Positions 43,202 through 51,920 of a stretch of 64,000 nucleotides of DNA are shown here, in pieces. The DNA is from Streptomyces bacillaris (lineage in GTDB: Bacteria > Actinomycetota > Actinomycetes > Streptomycetales > Streptomycetaceae): contig NZ_CP029378.1 in assembly GCF_003268675.1 (NCBI RefSeq), forward strand, positions 5,394,001 through 5,458,000, given 5' to 3'. The translations under genes were made by a program, and so were the position numbers. The notes beneath the pieces are model-generated. The model saw only the letters and a program-made list of their open reading frames with translations. It was not told the origin of the DNA and searched no databases. Each line of letters opens with the position of its first letter. The stretch's first letter is position 1.

Positions 43202-46200
43202 TCAGTCCGCCGGTGCGTCGGTCCGTGGCGGGGCCTCGGCCACCGCGTACGCCTCCACCGACCAGAGCGAGTAGCCGTACTCGGTCGCCCGCGCGTCGCC
43301 CTGCACCCGGATGAACCGGGTGTCCTTCGCGTCCATCCGCACCGACTCGCGCCCGCCCCGGCCCTCCCGGACGGTCGCGGCGGTGCGCCAGGTGCGCCCG
43401 TCGGCGGAGGTCTGGACGCGGTAGGCGGAGGCGTACGCGTCCTGCCAGGAGAGCACCACCTGCCCCAGCCGCACCGGGCGGGGCAGCTCGGCCTGCCACC
43501 ACGCGCCGTCCTCCACGGGCGAGGACCACCGGGTCTCCGGGTCCCCGTCGGCGGCGGCGGAGGCCGGGAAGTCCGGGGTCTCGTCGCCGGAGGAGGAGGC
43601 CGTGGCCGTACGGAGCAGATCCGGGCCGCCGGTCCGGGGGAAGGCCCGCACGGTCAGGGTCGACTCCTGGCCGCCGAAGGTCAGCGGAACCTCGTACTCA
43701 CCCGCCGGGGTGTCCGCCGGAACGGTGATGTCGACGGGCACTTCCGTACGGGATCCACGCGGCACGGTCGTCTGCTTCGGGAGCCGCACCTCGATGCCCT
43801 TGGGGGCCTTCGCGGTGAGCGCGCCCTTCACCTCGGCCGGACGCCGCCCGGCCAGCCGTGCCGCCACCCGCTGGGGTTCCCCGCCGATCTCGGCATCCGT
43901 CTCGCCCCGGGCCAGGTCGAGCACGGCGTCCGGCTCGTCCCCGAACCACGGCACCAGGGCCCGCAGCTTCGGGGTCCCCGCCGGGATCGCCGGGGCCGGG
44001 GGCAGGCTCGGGCTCAGATAGGAGGGCGGCGCGGTCCGGGCGGCCTCCGGCAGCGTCACCCGTACGGCGTCGGCGCGCAGCCCCTTCGCCGCGGTCTGGG
44101 TCCAGCCGCTCGGGGAGAGCTGCCCCAGCGCCCGCCAGCCCTCGCCCGGAACATGGGCCTCCACCACCGCGCCGGTCAGCCCGGAGCCGGGCTCGGCCAG
44201 CGCCGTCACGGCCTCCACCGGGCGGGTCCGCTCCAGCCGCACCGTATAGCTGTGGCTGTCCTTGGTGACCCGGCCGCTGGTGCGGTCCACACCGTTCCAG
44301 CCGTCGGCGGTCTTCTCGACCCGGTCCAGGAAGGGGTCCAGCACGCCCTTGCCGACCGTGGCCCGCCCCGCCGCGATCTCCTGGCGCAGCGGCTCCAGCG
44401 CCAGCAGGGCCCGCCAGGCCCCCGCCCCGTCGCCGCCCGCCTGGGCCTGGAGCAGGTCCACGGCCAGCTCACCGGCGTGGCCGTAGCGGGCCAGCTGCTC
44501 GGTCCACGGGCGCACCTCACCGGCCAGCCGCCCGTCGGCCGGGCCGGCCAGGCGCTCGGGGGTCTGCCGCATCACGGAGAAGGCCGCCCGCAGCTCGCGC
44601 GCCGCCCGGTCGCGTACCGGGGGCGCGGCCGCCCGGGACTGCCAGAACGCGGCGAAGAGGGGCTGCAGATACGCCGACTCCTCCGCGCCGAGCACCGAGT
44701 CCGCACTGTTGCCCGCGAGCGCCCGCAGCGCCTCCCGGGCCCCCGCGTCCCCGCCCGCCAGATCGTCGATCGCCGCCCGCCAGGACTCGTCCGGGCGGTA
44801 CCCCTTCGGGTTCCAGGCGAAGTCGGCGGCAGTGAAGAGCGGGATACGGGAGGCGGCGGCCTGCTCCATCGCGTTGGCCAGCAGTGCCGCCGAACCGCTC
44901 GCCACCGCCGGGTCCCGGCCGGTGTACGGGCCGAGGAAGATCCGGTCCTGGGCGTAGTCGTTGACCGGGTAGTTGTCCATCGTCACCAGCGGGTGGCGGA
45001 ACGCGGCGCGCGCCCCGGCCAGCTCACCGCCGGTGATCTTCTTCGGGACCACCCCGACGCCCGTCCAGGCCACCTGCACCCGGTCGTCCAGCTCGGCGGC
45101 GAGCGCCGTGCGGTAGTCGGTGGCCCCGTCCTGGTAGAACTCCGTCGGCAGCACCGACAGCGGGGCCGCGCGCGGATGGCGCTCCTCCAGATGGCGCGCC
45201 ACCGCCCCGGCCACCCTCGCCTGGGCGCGGGCCGCCGCCTTGGGTCCGCTGCCGAACGTCTCGGCGTCCAGGTCGCAGTGCCACTCGCTGTAGCTGACGT
45301 CCTGGAACTGGAGCTGGAAGACCCGCACCCCCAGCGCCCACATCGCGTCGATCTTCTTGGTCAGCGCCCGGACGTCCTGGTCGGAGGCCATGCACATGGC
45401 CTGACCGGGGGAGACCGCCCAGCCGAGCGTGACGTGCTCGGCCTCCGCCTTCCGCGCCAGCGCCCGGAAGTCGGCCCTCCGCTCGGCCGGGTACGGCTCG
45501 CGCCAGCGGGCCAGCCGGTAGGGGTCGTCGCCCGCCGCGTAGAGGTACCGGTTCTGCTTGGTGCGGCCCATGAAGGCCAGCTGTGCGAGCCGCTCCTCCT
45601 GGGTCCAGGGCTGTCCGTAGAACCCTTCGGCCATGCCGCGTACGGCCGTGCCCGGCCAGTCCCGCACCACGACCCCGGCCACCGCGCCGCCGCTCACCAG
45701 CTGCCGCAGGGTCTGGACCGCATGGAACAAGCCGTCCTCGCCGAGCCCGTCCAGCGCCACCGTGGCGCGCCCGCCGACCTCGCCGGAGGCGAGCCGGTAG
45801 CCGCCGGTGGGCAGATCGGCGCGGTCGGGCGCGCGCAGCGCCCGCAGGGCCTCACCGGCGCCCGGACCGCCGATCCGGATCAGCGGCCCGCGCCCGGGAA
45901 GGCTCTCGTGCACGGTCGTGACCCCGGCGTCGCGGAGCAGGGAGCGCAGCTCCGCCACGGCGTACGGATCGGCGTCCGGCGCGGCGACGACGGTGGCCTC
46001 GGCGCCCAGCGGCACGGCCGGGCCGGTGGCCCTGATGCTCTGCGGCCGGGGCCAGACGGCGGGCGGCTGCGCGTTGTCGGCACGGTCGGGGGAGGCGGCG
46101 GGGGGTTTGCCGGGGTCGGCGGGGGGAGCGGGCGCGGCGGTGGCGGCCGGGGCGAAGGGGCTCAGCAGCCCACCGATCACGGCGACGGCCACGGCCGTGG

Positions 46201-46225
46201 CCTGCTTCCTGCGCCCGAACCGCAC
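43202..46225 (-). CDS. Secreted GH84-like beta-N-acetylglucosaminidase
   Basis: A ~1007-residue secreted multidomain glycosidase. The signal peptide is RKQATAVAVAVIGGLLSPFA with cleavage near PAATAAPA. A GH20b-like N-terminal domain (WPRPQSIRATGPAVPLGAEA) precedes the GH84 barrel (VVVRDWPGTAVRGMAEGFYG, FMGRTKQNRYLYAAGDDPYR). Then come a helical region, a NEW3/alpha-galactosidase-associated beta domain and a C-terminal F5/8-type carbohydrate-binding module (ASAAADGDPETRWSS). Where GH84 enzymes usually show an Asp-Asp pair, this protein reads LQFQDVSYSEW, so one catalytic Asp appears as Gln. Likely substrates are terminal beta-GlcNAc on glycans or wall polymers. GTG 46225 after CGAGGGAG is preferred to the longer frame. 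Confidence 0.88.
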   Translation of the reverse strand: MRFGRRKQATAVAVAVIGGLLSPFAPAATAAPAPPADPGKPPAASPDRADNAQPPAVWPRPQSIRATGPAVPLGAEATVVAAPDADPYAVAELRSLLRDAGVTTVHESLPGRGPLIRIGGPGAGEALRALRAPDRADLPTGGYRLASGEVGGRATVALDGLGEDGLFHAVQTLRQLVSGGAVAGVVVRDWPGTAVRGMAEGFYGQPWTQEERLAQLAFMGRTKQNRYLYAAGDDPYRLARWREPYPAERRADFRALARKAEAEHVTLGWAVSPGQAMCMASDQDVRALTKKIDAMWALGVRVFQLQFQDVSYSEWHCDLDAETFGSGPKAAARAQARVAGAVARHLEERHPRAAPLSVLPTEFYQDGATDYRTALAAELDDRVQVAWTGVGVVPKKITGGELAGARAAFRHPLVTMDNYPVNDYAQDRIFLGPYTGRDPAVASGSAALLANAMEQAAASRIPLFTAADFAWNPKGYRPDESWRAAIDDLAGGDAGAREALRALAGNSADSVLGAEESAYLQPLFAAFWQSRAAAPPVRDRAARELRAAFSVMRQTPERLAGPADGRLAGEVRPWTEQLARYGHAGELAVDLLQAQAGGDGAGAWRALLALEPLRQEIAAGRATVGKGVLDPFLDRVEKTADGWNGVDRTSGRVTKDSHSYTVRLERTRPVEAVTALAEPGSGLTGAVVEAHVPGEGWRALGQLSPSGWTQTAAKGLRADAVRVTLPEAARTAPPSYLSPSLPPAPAIPAGTPKLRALVPWFGDEPDAVLDLARGETDAEIGGEPQRVAARLAGRRPAEVKGALTAKAPKGIEVRLPKQTTVPRGSRTEVPVDITVPADTPAGEYEVPLTFGGQESTLTVRAFPRTGGPDLLRTATASSSGDETPDFPASAAADGDPETRWSSPVEDGAWWQAELPRPVRLGQVVLSWQDAYASAYRVQTSADGRTWRTAATVREGRGGRESVRMDAKDTRFIRVQGDARATEYGYSLWSVEAYAVAEAPPRTDAPAD

Positions 46226-46574
46226 GTCGCGCTCCCTCGAAAGGCCTGACTGGGGTCCGAGCCCACCACCCGGGCGCGAGGGTGTCAATGCGCATGGCTG
46301 ATCTGCCGGATTTGCCGGGAATAGTGACATCTTCGTGCCTGGTGGGACTGGTGTGGCCGACGGGAATGGCTGAAAACGGCTGATACCTGCCGCACGGGGG
46401 AACGGAATGTGACCTAGGGCACGTTGGGCTCGTTGTCCGAGGGTGTACGCCGTCGCCCGAAGGTGTACACCGCCGTCACGACGCCATGTGTGACGGGTAG
46501 GTCACGTCCAGGTCTGCGCCCGCGAGGTCTGGGTAGGCCCTCAAGGTCCTGTTCTCCACGGCCAGGAGGCCACC
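46226..46574. other. Divergent promoter region between GH84-like gene and malQ unit
   Basis: A 349-bp gap. It has a 20-bp-period direct repeat (ccgagggtgtacgccgtcg at 46437 and ccgaaggtgtacaccgccgtc at 46457). It also has two oppositely oriented GTGACCTA elements (46409-46416, and as TAGGTCAC at 46498-46505). These could be operators for the malQ unit. No gene is seen. Confidence 0.5.
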
Positions 46575-46886
46575 ATGCCCGCATCCGCGCAGCTTCTGCT
46601 CTCCGCCCTCTCCAAACAGGTACCCGCCCAAGCCGATCCCGCACCGCTCACCAGCGCACCGCCCCTCGCCGATGTCGCCCACCTGATCAGCGGACCCCCG
46701 ATCGCCGACCTCTCCCTGCTGCTCGGCGAGTCCCCCTACCCCGACGCCGCCCCGCTCACCAGCGAGCCCCCGCTCGCCGATGCCACCCCGCTCACGAGCG
46801 AGCCACCGCTCGCCGCCGTCGCCCCTCTGACCAGCGAGCCGACCGCACCCGGCACCGCAGGGGGCATGGAGTTCCCAGGAGTCTGA
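46575..46886 (+). CDS. Small Pro/Leu/Ser repeat protein encoded directly before malQ
   Basis: A 103-residue protein with no recognised family. After a short helical N-terminus (ASAQLLLSALSKQVPAQADP) it consists largely of a degenerate 12-residue repeat, clearest as PLTSEPPLADAT, PLTSEPPLAAVA and PLTSEP. It has no signal peptide and no cysteines. AGGAGGCCACC precedes the ATG, and its stop abuts the malQ ATG with no gap, so it is almost certainly translated and coupled to malQ. The role is unknown; a scaffold or leader-peptide function is only a guess. Confidence 0.7.
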   Translation: MPASAQLLLSALSKQVPAQADPAPLTSAPPLADVAHLISGPPIADLSLLLGESPYPDAAPLTSEPPLADATPLTSEPPLAAVAPLTSEPTAPGTAGGMEFPGV

Positions 46887-49268
46887 ATGGGCTTGTCCCG
46901 GCTCGCCGCACTGCACGGTGTCGCCACCTCCTACTCCCCGTCCCCGGATGCCACGGTGTCCGTCCCCGACGACACGGTCATCGCCGTGCTCGCCGCGCTG
47001 GGCGTGGACGCCGGTACTCCGGAGGCCGTACGGAGGTCGCTCGTCGCCACGGAGTCCCGCTCGCGCCTGCTGCCGCCGACCGTGGTGGTCTGGGCCGGTG
47101 AGCCACTGCCGCCCGCACTGACCGGACTGCCGCCCGGCTCGACCGTCAGGGTCGAGCCGGAGCCGGCGGCCGGGGGCGGGAGAGCCCCGGGGTCCGGACC
47201 GGTCACCGGAACCGGGGGCGTCGGACCCGCGCGGGCCGCCGGATCCGCGCAGACCGCCGGGCCCGCGCCGGAAACGCCCGGTGAGGCCGCCGCGCCTGTC
47301 GGGGCCGCGCAGGCCACCGGAGCCGGAACCGGAACCGCCGCACCCGTGCAGACCCCCGGGCCCGCGCCGGACGTGCCCGCCGGACCGGCGCAGGCCACCG
47401 CACCCACGAGTGCCGCCGGACCCACGAGTGCCGCCGGACCGGAGACCGGAACCGGAACCACCGGGGGCACTGTCCCCCGTGATCCCGCCGCCCCCGCCGG
47501 TTGGACCCAGCCTCCGTACGGGATCCACCGCCTCCACGTCCGTACGCCCGACCACCACGAAGCCACCGCCACCCTGGTCGTCGCCCCGGCCCGGGTCCCG
47601 CAGCCGCCCGAGCGCACCCACGGCTTCCTGGTCCAGCTCTACTCCCTGCTCTCCGCCCGCTCCTGGGGCATGGGGGACCTCGGGGACCTGGCCGACCTCG
47701 CCGCCTGGGCCGGGCGCACCCTCGGCTCCGGGTTCGTCCAGGTCAACCCGTTGCACGCGGCGTTCCCCGGCCGCCCCACCGACCCCTCCCCGTACCGCCC
47801 CTCCTCGCGCCGCTTTCCCGACCCCGTCCATCTGCACGTCGAGTCCATCCCGGAGTACGGGCAGCTCCACGACCGGGCCCTCCTGGACGACCTCCGCCAG
47901 GACGCCGCCGCCCTCAGCGAGGCCGTGCTCAACAAGGGCGCCCTGATCGACCGGGACGCCGTCTGGGAGCTGAAGCGGCAGGCCCTGGAGCTGATCGCGG
48001 AGGTCCCGCTCACCCCCGGCCGCCGCGCCGCCTACTGCGACTTCCTGGCCGAGCAGGGCCGGGCCCTGGAGGACCACGCCCTCTGGTGCGCCCTCGCGGA
48101 GGAGCACGGGCCCGACTGGCACGCCTGGCCCGAGCCCCTGCGCGACCCCCGCTCCCCGGCCACCGCCCGCGCCCGCGCCCGGCTGCTGGACCGGGTGGAC
48201 CTCCACTGCCGCCTCGCCTGGCTGACGGCCACCCAGCTGGCCGACGCCCAGCGGGCCGCCGAGGACGCCGGGATGGAGATCGGGATCGTCCACGACCTGG
48301 CCGTCGGGGTGCACCCGGCGGGCGCCGACACCTGGGCCCAGCGGGACGCCTTCGCCCACGGCATGTCCGTCGGCGCGCCCCCGGACGCCTTCAACGCCCG
48401 CGGCCAGGACTGGGGGCTGCCGCCCTGGCGCCCCGACGCCCTCGCCGCCACCGGCTACGCCGCCTTCCGGGGCCTGCTGCGCGGCCTGCTGGCCCACGCG
48501 GGCGCCCTGCGCATCGACCACGTCATGGGCCTCTTCCGGCTCTGGTGGGTGCCCGAGGGGCGCCCGCCCACCGACGGCACCTATGTCTCGTACGACGCCG
48601 AGGCGATGCTCGCCGTCCTCGTCCTGGAGGCCCACCGCGCGGGCGCGGTCGTCGTGGGGGAGGACCTGGGCACCGTCGAGCCCGGCGTCCGCGAGGCGCT
48701 CGCCCGGCGCGGGGTGCTCGGCACCTCCGTGCTCTGGTTCGAGCGCGACTGGGACGGCGACGGCCGCCCGCTGGCCCCCGAGAAGTGGCGGCAGGACTGC
48801 CTCGCCACCGCCACCACCCACGATCTGCCCTCCACCGCCGCCCGGCTGACCGGCGATCATGTGACGCTGCGCCACCGCCTCGGCCTGCTCACCCGCACCC
48901 TGGAGGAGGAGCTGACCGAGGACGTCACGGGCACCGCCGAGTGGCTGGCGCTCCTCGCCCGGCTGCGGATGCTCCCCGAGGGCGACGGCGACGAGCCCGC
49001 CGCCGTCCGCGCGGTCCACCGCTTCCTGGCCGCCACCCCCGCCCGGATGATCGGCGTCTGGCTCCCCGACACCGTGGGCGACCGCCGCCCGCAGAACCTC
49101 CCCGGCACCTGGGACCAGTACCCCAACTGGCGGCTGCCGATCGCGGACCTGGAGGGCCACCCCGTCACCCTGGAGGAGATCACCGCCTCGCCCCGCCTGC
49201 ACGCCCTGATGGAGGTCCTGCGCCCCCGGAGGTCCCGTACGGCACCCCCGGGCGAGCGCCCCGTCTAG
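46887..49268 (+). CDS. malQ: 4-alpha-glucanotransferase (amylomaltase, GH77)
   Basis: A 793-residue disproportionating enzyme that transfers alpha-1,4-glucan segments in maltodextrin/glycogen metabolism. The GH77 catalytic residues are visible: the nucleophile Asp in LRIDHVMGLFRLWW, the acid/base Glu in VVGEDLGTVEPG and the third Asp in TTTHDLPSTAARL. The donor loop region SFRPSSRRF-like segment reads YRPSSRRFPDP. The N-terminal domain (LSRLAALHGVATSYSPSPDA) is split by a ~110-residue low-complexity insertion rich in Ala/Gly/Pro/Thr (about residues 93-205). That insertion makes the protein longer than usual. Neighbouring genes do not suggest a glycogen cluster. Confidence 0.94.
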   Translation: MGLSRLAALHGVATSYSPSPDATVSVPDDTVIAVLAALGVDAGTPEAVRRSLVATESRSRLLPPTVVVWAGEPLPPALTGLPPGSTVRVEPEPAAGGGRAPGSGPVTGTGGVGPARAAGSAQTAGPAPETPGEAAAPVGAAQATGAGTGTAAPVQTPGPAPDVPAGPAQATAPTSAAGPTSAAGPETGTGTTGGTVPRDPAAPAGWTQPPYGIHRLHVRTPDHHEATATLVVAPARVPQPPERTHGFLVQLYSLLSARSWGMGDLGDLADLAAWAGRTLGSGFVQVNPLHAAFPGRPTDPSPYRPSSRRFPDPVHLHVESIPEYGQLHDRALLDDLRQDAAALSEAVLNKGALIDRDAVWELKRQALELIAEVPLTPGRRAAYCDFLAEQGRALEDHALWCALAEEHGPDWHAWPEPLRDPRSPATARARARLLDRVDLHCRLAWLTATQLADAQRAAEDAGMEIGIVHDLAVGVHPAGADTWAQRDAFAHGMSVGAPPDAFNARGQDWGLPPWRPDALAATGYAAFRGLLRGLLAHAGALRIDHVMGLFRLWWVPEGRPPTDGTYVSYDAEAMLAVLVLEAHRAGAVVVGEDLGTVEPGVREALARRGVLGTSVLWFERDWDGDGRPLAPEKWRQDCLATATTHDLPSTAARLTGDHVTLRHRLGLLTRTLEEELTEDVTGTAEWLALLARLRMLPEGDGDEPAAVRAVHRFLAATPARMIGVWLPDTVGDRRPQNLPGTWDQYPNWRLPIADLEGHPVTLEEITASPRLHALMEVLRPRRSRTAPPGERPV

Positions 49269-49288
49269 CCGTTCGCTACGTTGGCACC

Positions 49289-49519
49289 GTGGACAAGAAG
49301 AACGCTAAGCGCGCCGGCGTCGTTGCGGCCGGGACGACGCTGATGATGATGCTCATGTCGACCCCGGCACTCGCACTCGTCCGGGACGACGGTGACGACC
49401 CGGGGCCGGGCCTCAGCGCGATGGAGACCATCGGCCTCTACGTCGTGGCGCCCATCGTGATCTTCCTGGCGATCACGGCCCTGGTCATGGTCCTGGACAA
49501 GTCCAAGAAGCAGGTCTGA
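49289..49519 (+). CDS. Small conserved membrane protein
   Basis: A 76-residue protein with two hydrophobic segments (AGVVAAGTTLMMMLMSTPAL and TIGLYVVAPIVIFLAITALV) separated by an acidic loop (RDDGDDPGPG), ending in basic DKSKKQV. The first segment could act as a signal peptide with cleavage near ALA. The family is widespread in streptomycetes but I know no function. GTG 49289 is the start consistent with the MDKKNAKRAG opening; no strong ribosome-binding site is seen. It lies 20 bases after malQ and before a terminator, so it probably ends that operon. Confidence 0.75.
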   Translation: MDKKNAKRAGVVAAGTTLMMMLMSTPALALVRDDGDDPGPGLSAMETIGLYVVAPIVIFLAITALVMVLDKSKKQV

Positions 49520-49537
49520 CCCGCAGGCGTACGCGGG

Positions 49538-49571
49538 GTGCGCCGCCGGTAGCAGCTACCGCGCGGCGCAC
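49538..49571 (+). terminator. Terminator after the malQ unit
   Basis: Long imperfect hairpin GTGCGCCGCcGGTAG / CTACCGCGCGGCGCAC with a CAG loop, 19 bases after the small membrane protein's stop. Confidence 0.7.
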
Positions 49572-49682
49572 ACGCATGTCCGGCGCAGGACGGGGCGGAG
49601 CCGGGCGAGGCGTGTCCGGACGGGGCGTGGCCGGACGGGCCGGGGCGGCTCCCGCCTTGTGCTCCCCGGGTAGGTTGCGGCC

Positions 49683-50594
49683 ATGACCGAGTGGGACGTC
49701 AAGAAGCTCCGCATCCTGCGCACCCTGCGCGACCACGGCACGGTGACGGCGACCGCCGAGGCGCTCCTGATGACCCCCTCCGCCGTCTCCCAGCAGCTCA
49801 CCAACCTGGCCAGACAGCTCGGCGTGGAACTCCTGGAGCCGCAGGGCCGCCGGGTCCGCCTCACCGATGCCGCCCACCTCGTCCTGCGCCACGCCGAGGC
49901 GGTCTTCGCCCAGCTGGAGCGGGCCGACGCCGAACTCACCGGCTATCTGCGCGGCGAGGCGGGCGAGGTCCGGGTCGGCGCGTTCTCCACCGCCGTGCCT
50001 GCCCTCGTCGTCCCCGCCGTGCGGCTCCTGCGCGCCGAGGAGCGCCCGGGACCCGACGTACGCGTACGGGAGGCCGAGGCGGCCCAGGCGTACGAGCTGC
50101 TCACCGCGGGCGAGGTGGACCTGGCCCTCTCGCTGGCCGCCCACGCCCCGACCGCCCGCGACCCGCGCTTCTCCCTCTTCCCGCTGCTGGCCGACCCGCT
50201 GGACGTGGCGCTCCCGGCCGCCCACCCGCTGGCCGGTGCGCCCGCGCTGCGCCTCGCTGACCTGGCCGCCGACCGCTGGATCTTCGGCGGTTCGGGCCCC
50301 TGGTCCGAGATCACCACGGCCGCCTGCGAGGCGGCCGGCTTCGTCCCGGAGCAGGCCCACAGCGCCGCCGGCTGGACCGCGATCCTCGCCCTGGTCGAGG
50401 CGGGCATGGGCATCGCGCTCGTCCCCCGGATGGCCTCCCGGGGGCAGCGGCCGGAGGGCGTGGTGACCCGGGTCCTGGAGGCGGACCAGCCGCGCCGCCA
50501 TGTGGTGGCGGCGGTCCGGCACGGGGCGGAGAGCGGCCCGGCGGTGGCGCGGGTGCTCGGGGCGCTGACCCGGATCGCGGAATCATTCAGTTGA
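49683..50594 (+). CDS. LysR-family transcriptional regulator
   Basis: A 303-residue LysR-type regulator. The N-terminal helix-turn-helix is LRILRTLRDHGTVTATAEAL and MTPSAVSQQLTNLARQLGV. The C-terminal effector domain is of the periplasmic-binding-protein type (GEVRVGAFSTAVPALVVPAV, DVALPAAHPLAGAPALR, AILALVEAGMGIALVPRM). The ligand is unknown. The gene ends 64 bases before allantoicase in the same direction, making a link with purine or allantoin use possible but unproven. Start ATG 49683 is the conserved MTEWDVKKL position. Confidence 0.92.
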   Translation: MTEWDVKKLRILRTLRDHGTVTATAEALLMTPSAVSQQLTNLARQLGVELLEPQGRRVRLTDAAHLVLRHAEAVFAQLERADAELTGYLRGEAGEVRVGAFSTAVPALVVPAVRLLRAEERPGPDVRVREAEAAQAYELLTAGEVDLALSLAAHAPTARDPRFSLFPLLADPLDVALPAAHPLAGAPALRLADLAADRWIFGGSGPWSEITTAACEAAGFVPEQAHSAAGWTAILALVEAGMGIALVPRMASRGQRPEGVVTRVLEADQPRRHVVAAVRHGAESGPAVARVLGALTRIAESFS

Positions 50595-50608
50595 GATGAA
50601 CGGTATCT

Positions 50609-50621
50609 GCGGAAACTTTCG
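50609..50621 (+). promoter_or_regulatory. Imperfect palindrome CGGAAACTTTCG upstream of allantoicase
   Basis: In the 64-bp gap before alc the sequence tgcggaaactttcga contains a near-palindrome. It shares the ten bases GGAAACTTTC with the CsnR-type palindrome at 41077-41091. It may be an operator for the alc gene; the binding factor is unknown. Confidence 0.4.
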
Positions 50622-50658
50622 ATGGACCTGATGGGTCGGTCGGCGCGAAGGTAGGGGC

Positions 50659-51813
50659 ATGACCTTCGACGCGAGCGAGACCACATTCCAGAACCCCGAC
50701 ACCGACCCTCATGCCAATGACGCCGCGCCCTACGGCGGCGGCGACCCGTACGCCGACTACCGGGAGGCGGGCGACCTCCCCTTCACCGAGCTGGTCGACC
50801 TCGCGGACCGCCGCCTGGGCGCGGGCGTGATCGCCGCCAACGACGAGTTCTTCGCCCAGCGCGAGAACCTGCTCCTGCGCGAGCGCGCCGTCTTCGACCC
50901 CGAGCACTTCGGGCACAAGGGCAAGATCATGGACGGCTGGGAGACCCGCCGCCGTCGCGGCGCGGACGCCGACCACCCCTTCCCGGCCCCCGAGGACCAC
51001 GACTGGGCGATCGTCCGCCTCGGCGCCCCCGGCATCGTCCGCGGCCTGGTCGTGGACACCGCCCACTTCCGCGGCAACTATCCTCAGCGCGTATCGGTGC
51101 AGGCCACCGCCGTCGACGGCGCCCCGGGCCCCGAGGAACTGCTCGCCGACGACGTGAAGTGGGAGGAGATCCTTCCGCCCACCCCCGTACGCGGCCACGC
51201 GGCCAACGCCTTCGAGATCGCCGGCGGCCGCCGCTACACCCACCTGCGCCTCTGCCAGCACCCGGACGGCGGCATCGCCCGCTTCCGCGTCCACGGCGAG
51301 GTCGTCCCCGACCCGGCCTGGATCGCCGCGCTCGGCACGGTCGACCTGATCTCGGTCCTCAACGGCGGGACGTACGAGGACGCCTCCGACCGCTTCTACT
51401 CCTCACCCACCCAGATCATCCTGCCGGGCACCTCCCGCAAGATGGACGACGGCTGGGAGAACCGCCGCCGCCGGGTCCGCGACACCAACGACTGGGTCCG
51501 CTTCCGCCTCCCCGCCCAGGGCGCGGTCCGCGCGGTCGAGATCGACACCGCCTACCTCAAGGGCAACTCCGCCGGCTGGGTCGCCCTCCAGGGCCGCAAC
51601 GGCGAGACCGGCGAGTGGTTCGAGATCATCCCGCGCACCCGCCTCCAGCCCGACACCCTGCACCGCTTCGTGCTGCGCGCCCAGGCCGTCGTCACCCACG
51701 TCCGCCTCGACGCCTTCCCCGACGGCGGGGTGGCACGGATGCGGCTGCACGGCAGCTTCACGGAGTCCGGCACCGCCGAACTGACCCGCCGCTACGAGGA
51801 GTCGGGCGCGTGA
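50659..51813 (+). CDS. alc: Allantoicase
   Basis: A 384-residue cytoplasmic hydrolase converting allantoate to ureidoglycolate and urea in purine catabolism. The protein is built of two related jelly-roll halves, each with the family motif: KIMDGWETRRRRG near residue 95 and RKMDDGWENRRRRV near 280, each followed by a W-x-x-x-RL/RF strand and a 'D.a.f.GN' motif (VVDTAHFRGNYPQ; EIDTAYLKGNSAG). The length is normal for the family. No other ureide genes are next to it, so the pathway is probably encoded elsewhere. Confidence 0.96.
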   Translation: MTFDASETTFQNPDTDPHANDAAPYGGGDPYADYREAGDLPFTELVDLADRRLGAGVIAANDEFFAQRENLLLRERAVFDPEHFGHKGKIMDGWETRRRRGADADHPFPAPEDHDWAIVRLGAPGIVRGLVVDTAHFRGNYPQRVSVQATAVDGAPGPEELLADDVKWEEILPPTPVRGHAANAFEIAGGRRYTHLRLCQHPDGGIARFRVHGEVVPDPAWIAALGTVDLISVLNGGTYEDASDRFYSSPTQIILPGTSRKMDDGWENRRRRVRDTNDWVRFRLPAQGAVRAVEIDTAYLKGNSAGWVALQGRNGETGEWFEIIPRTRLQPDTLHRFVLRAQAVVTHVRLDAFPDGGVARMRLHGSFTESGTAELTRRYEESGA

Positions 51814-51920
51814 CCCCGTACCCCCCTGAACCACGGCCCCCCAGTTCCCGCCCGGCGGACGGCTGCGCTCCTGCGCCCGCCCGCCGGGCGGTTTCCAGAC
51901 CTCCCGGCGAGGCACGCGGC

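Noticed and set aside
42509..46249. 1246-residue plus-strand open frame across the HNH and GH84-like genes
   Set aside because: It is an out-of-frame shadow of the HNH gene and then antisense to the GH84-like gene, with Arg/Pro/Gly-biased composition and no motifs.
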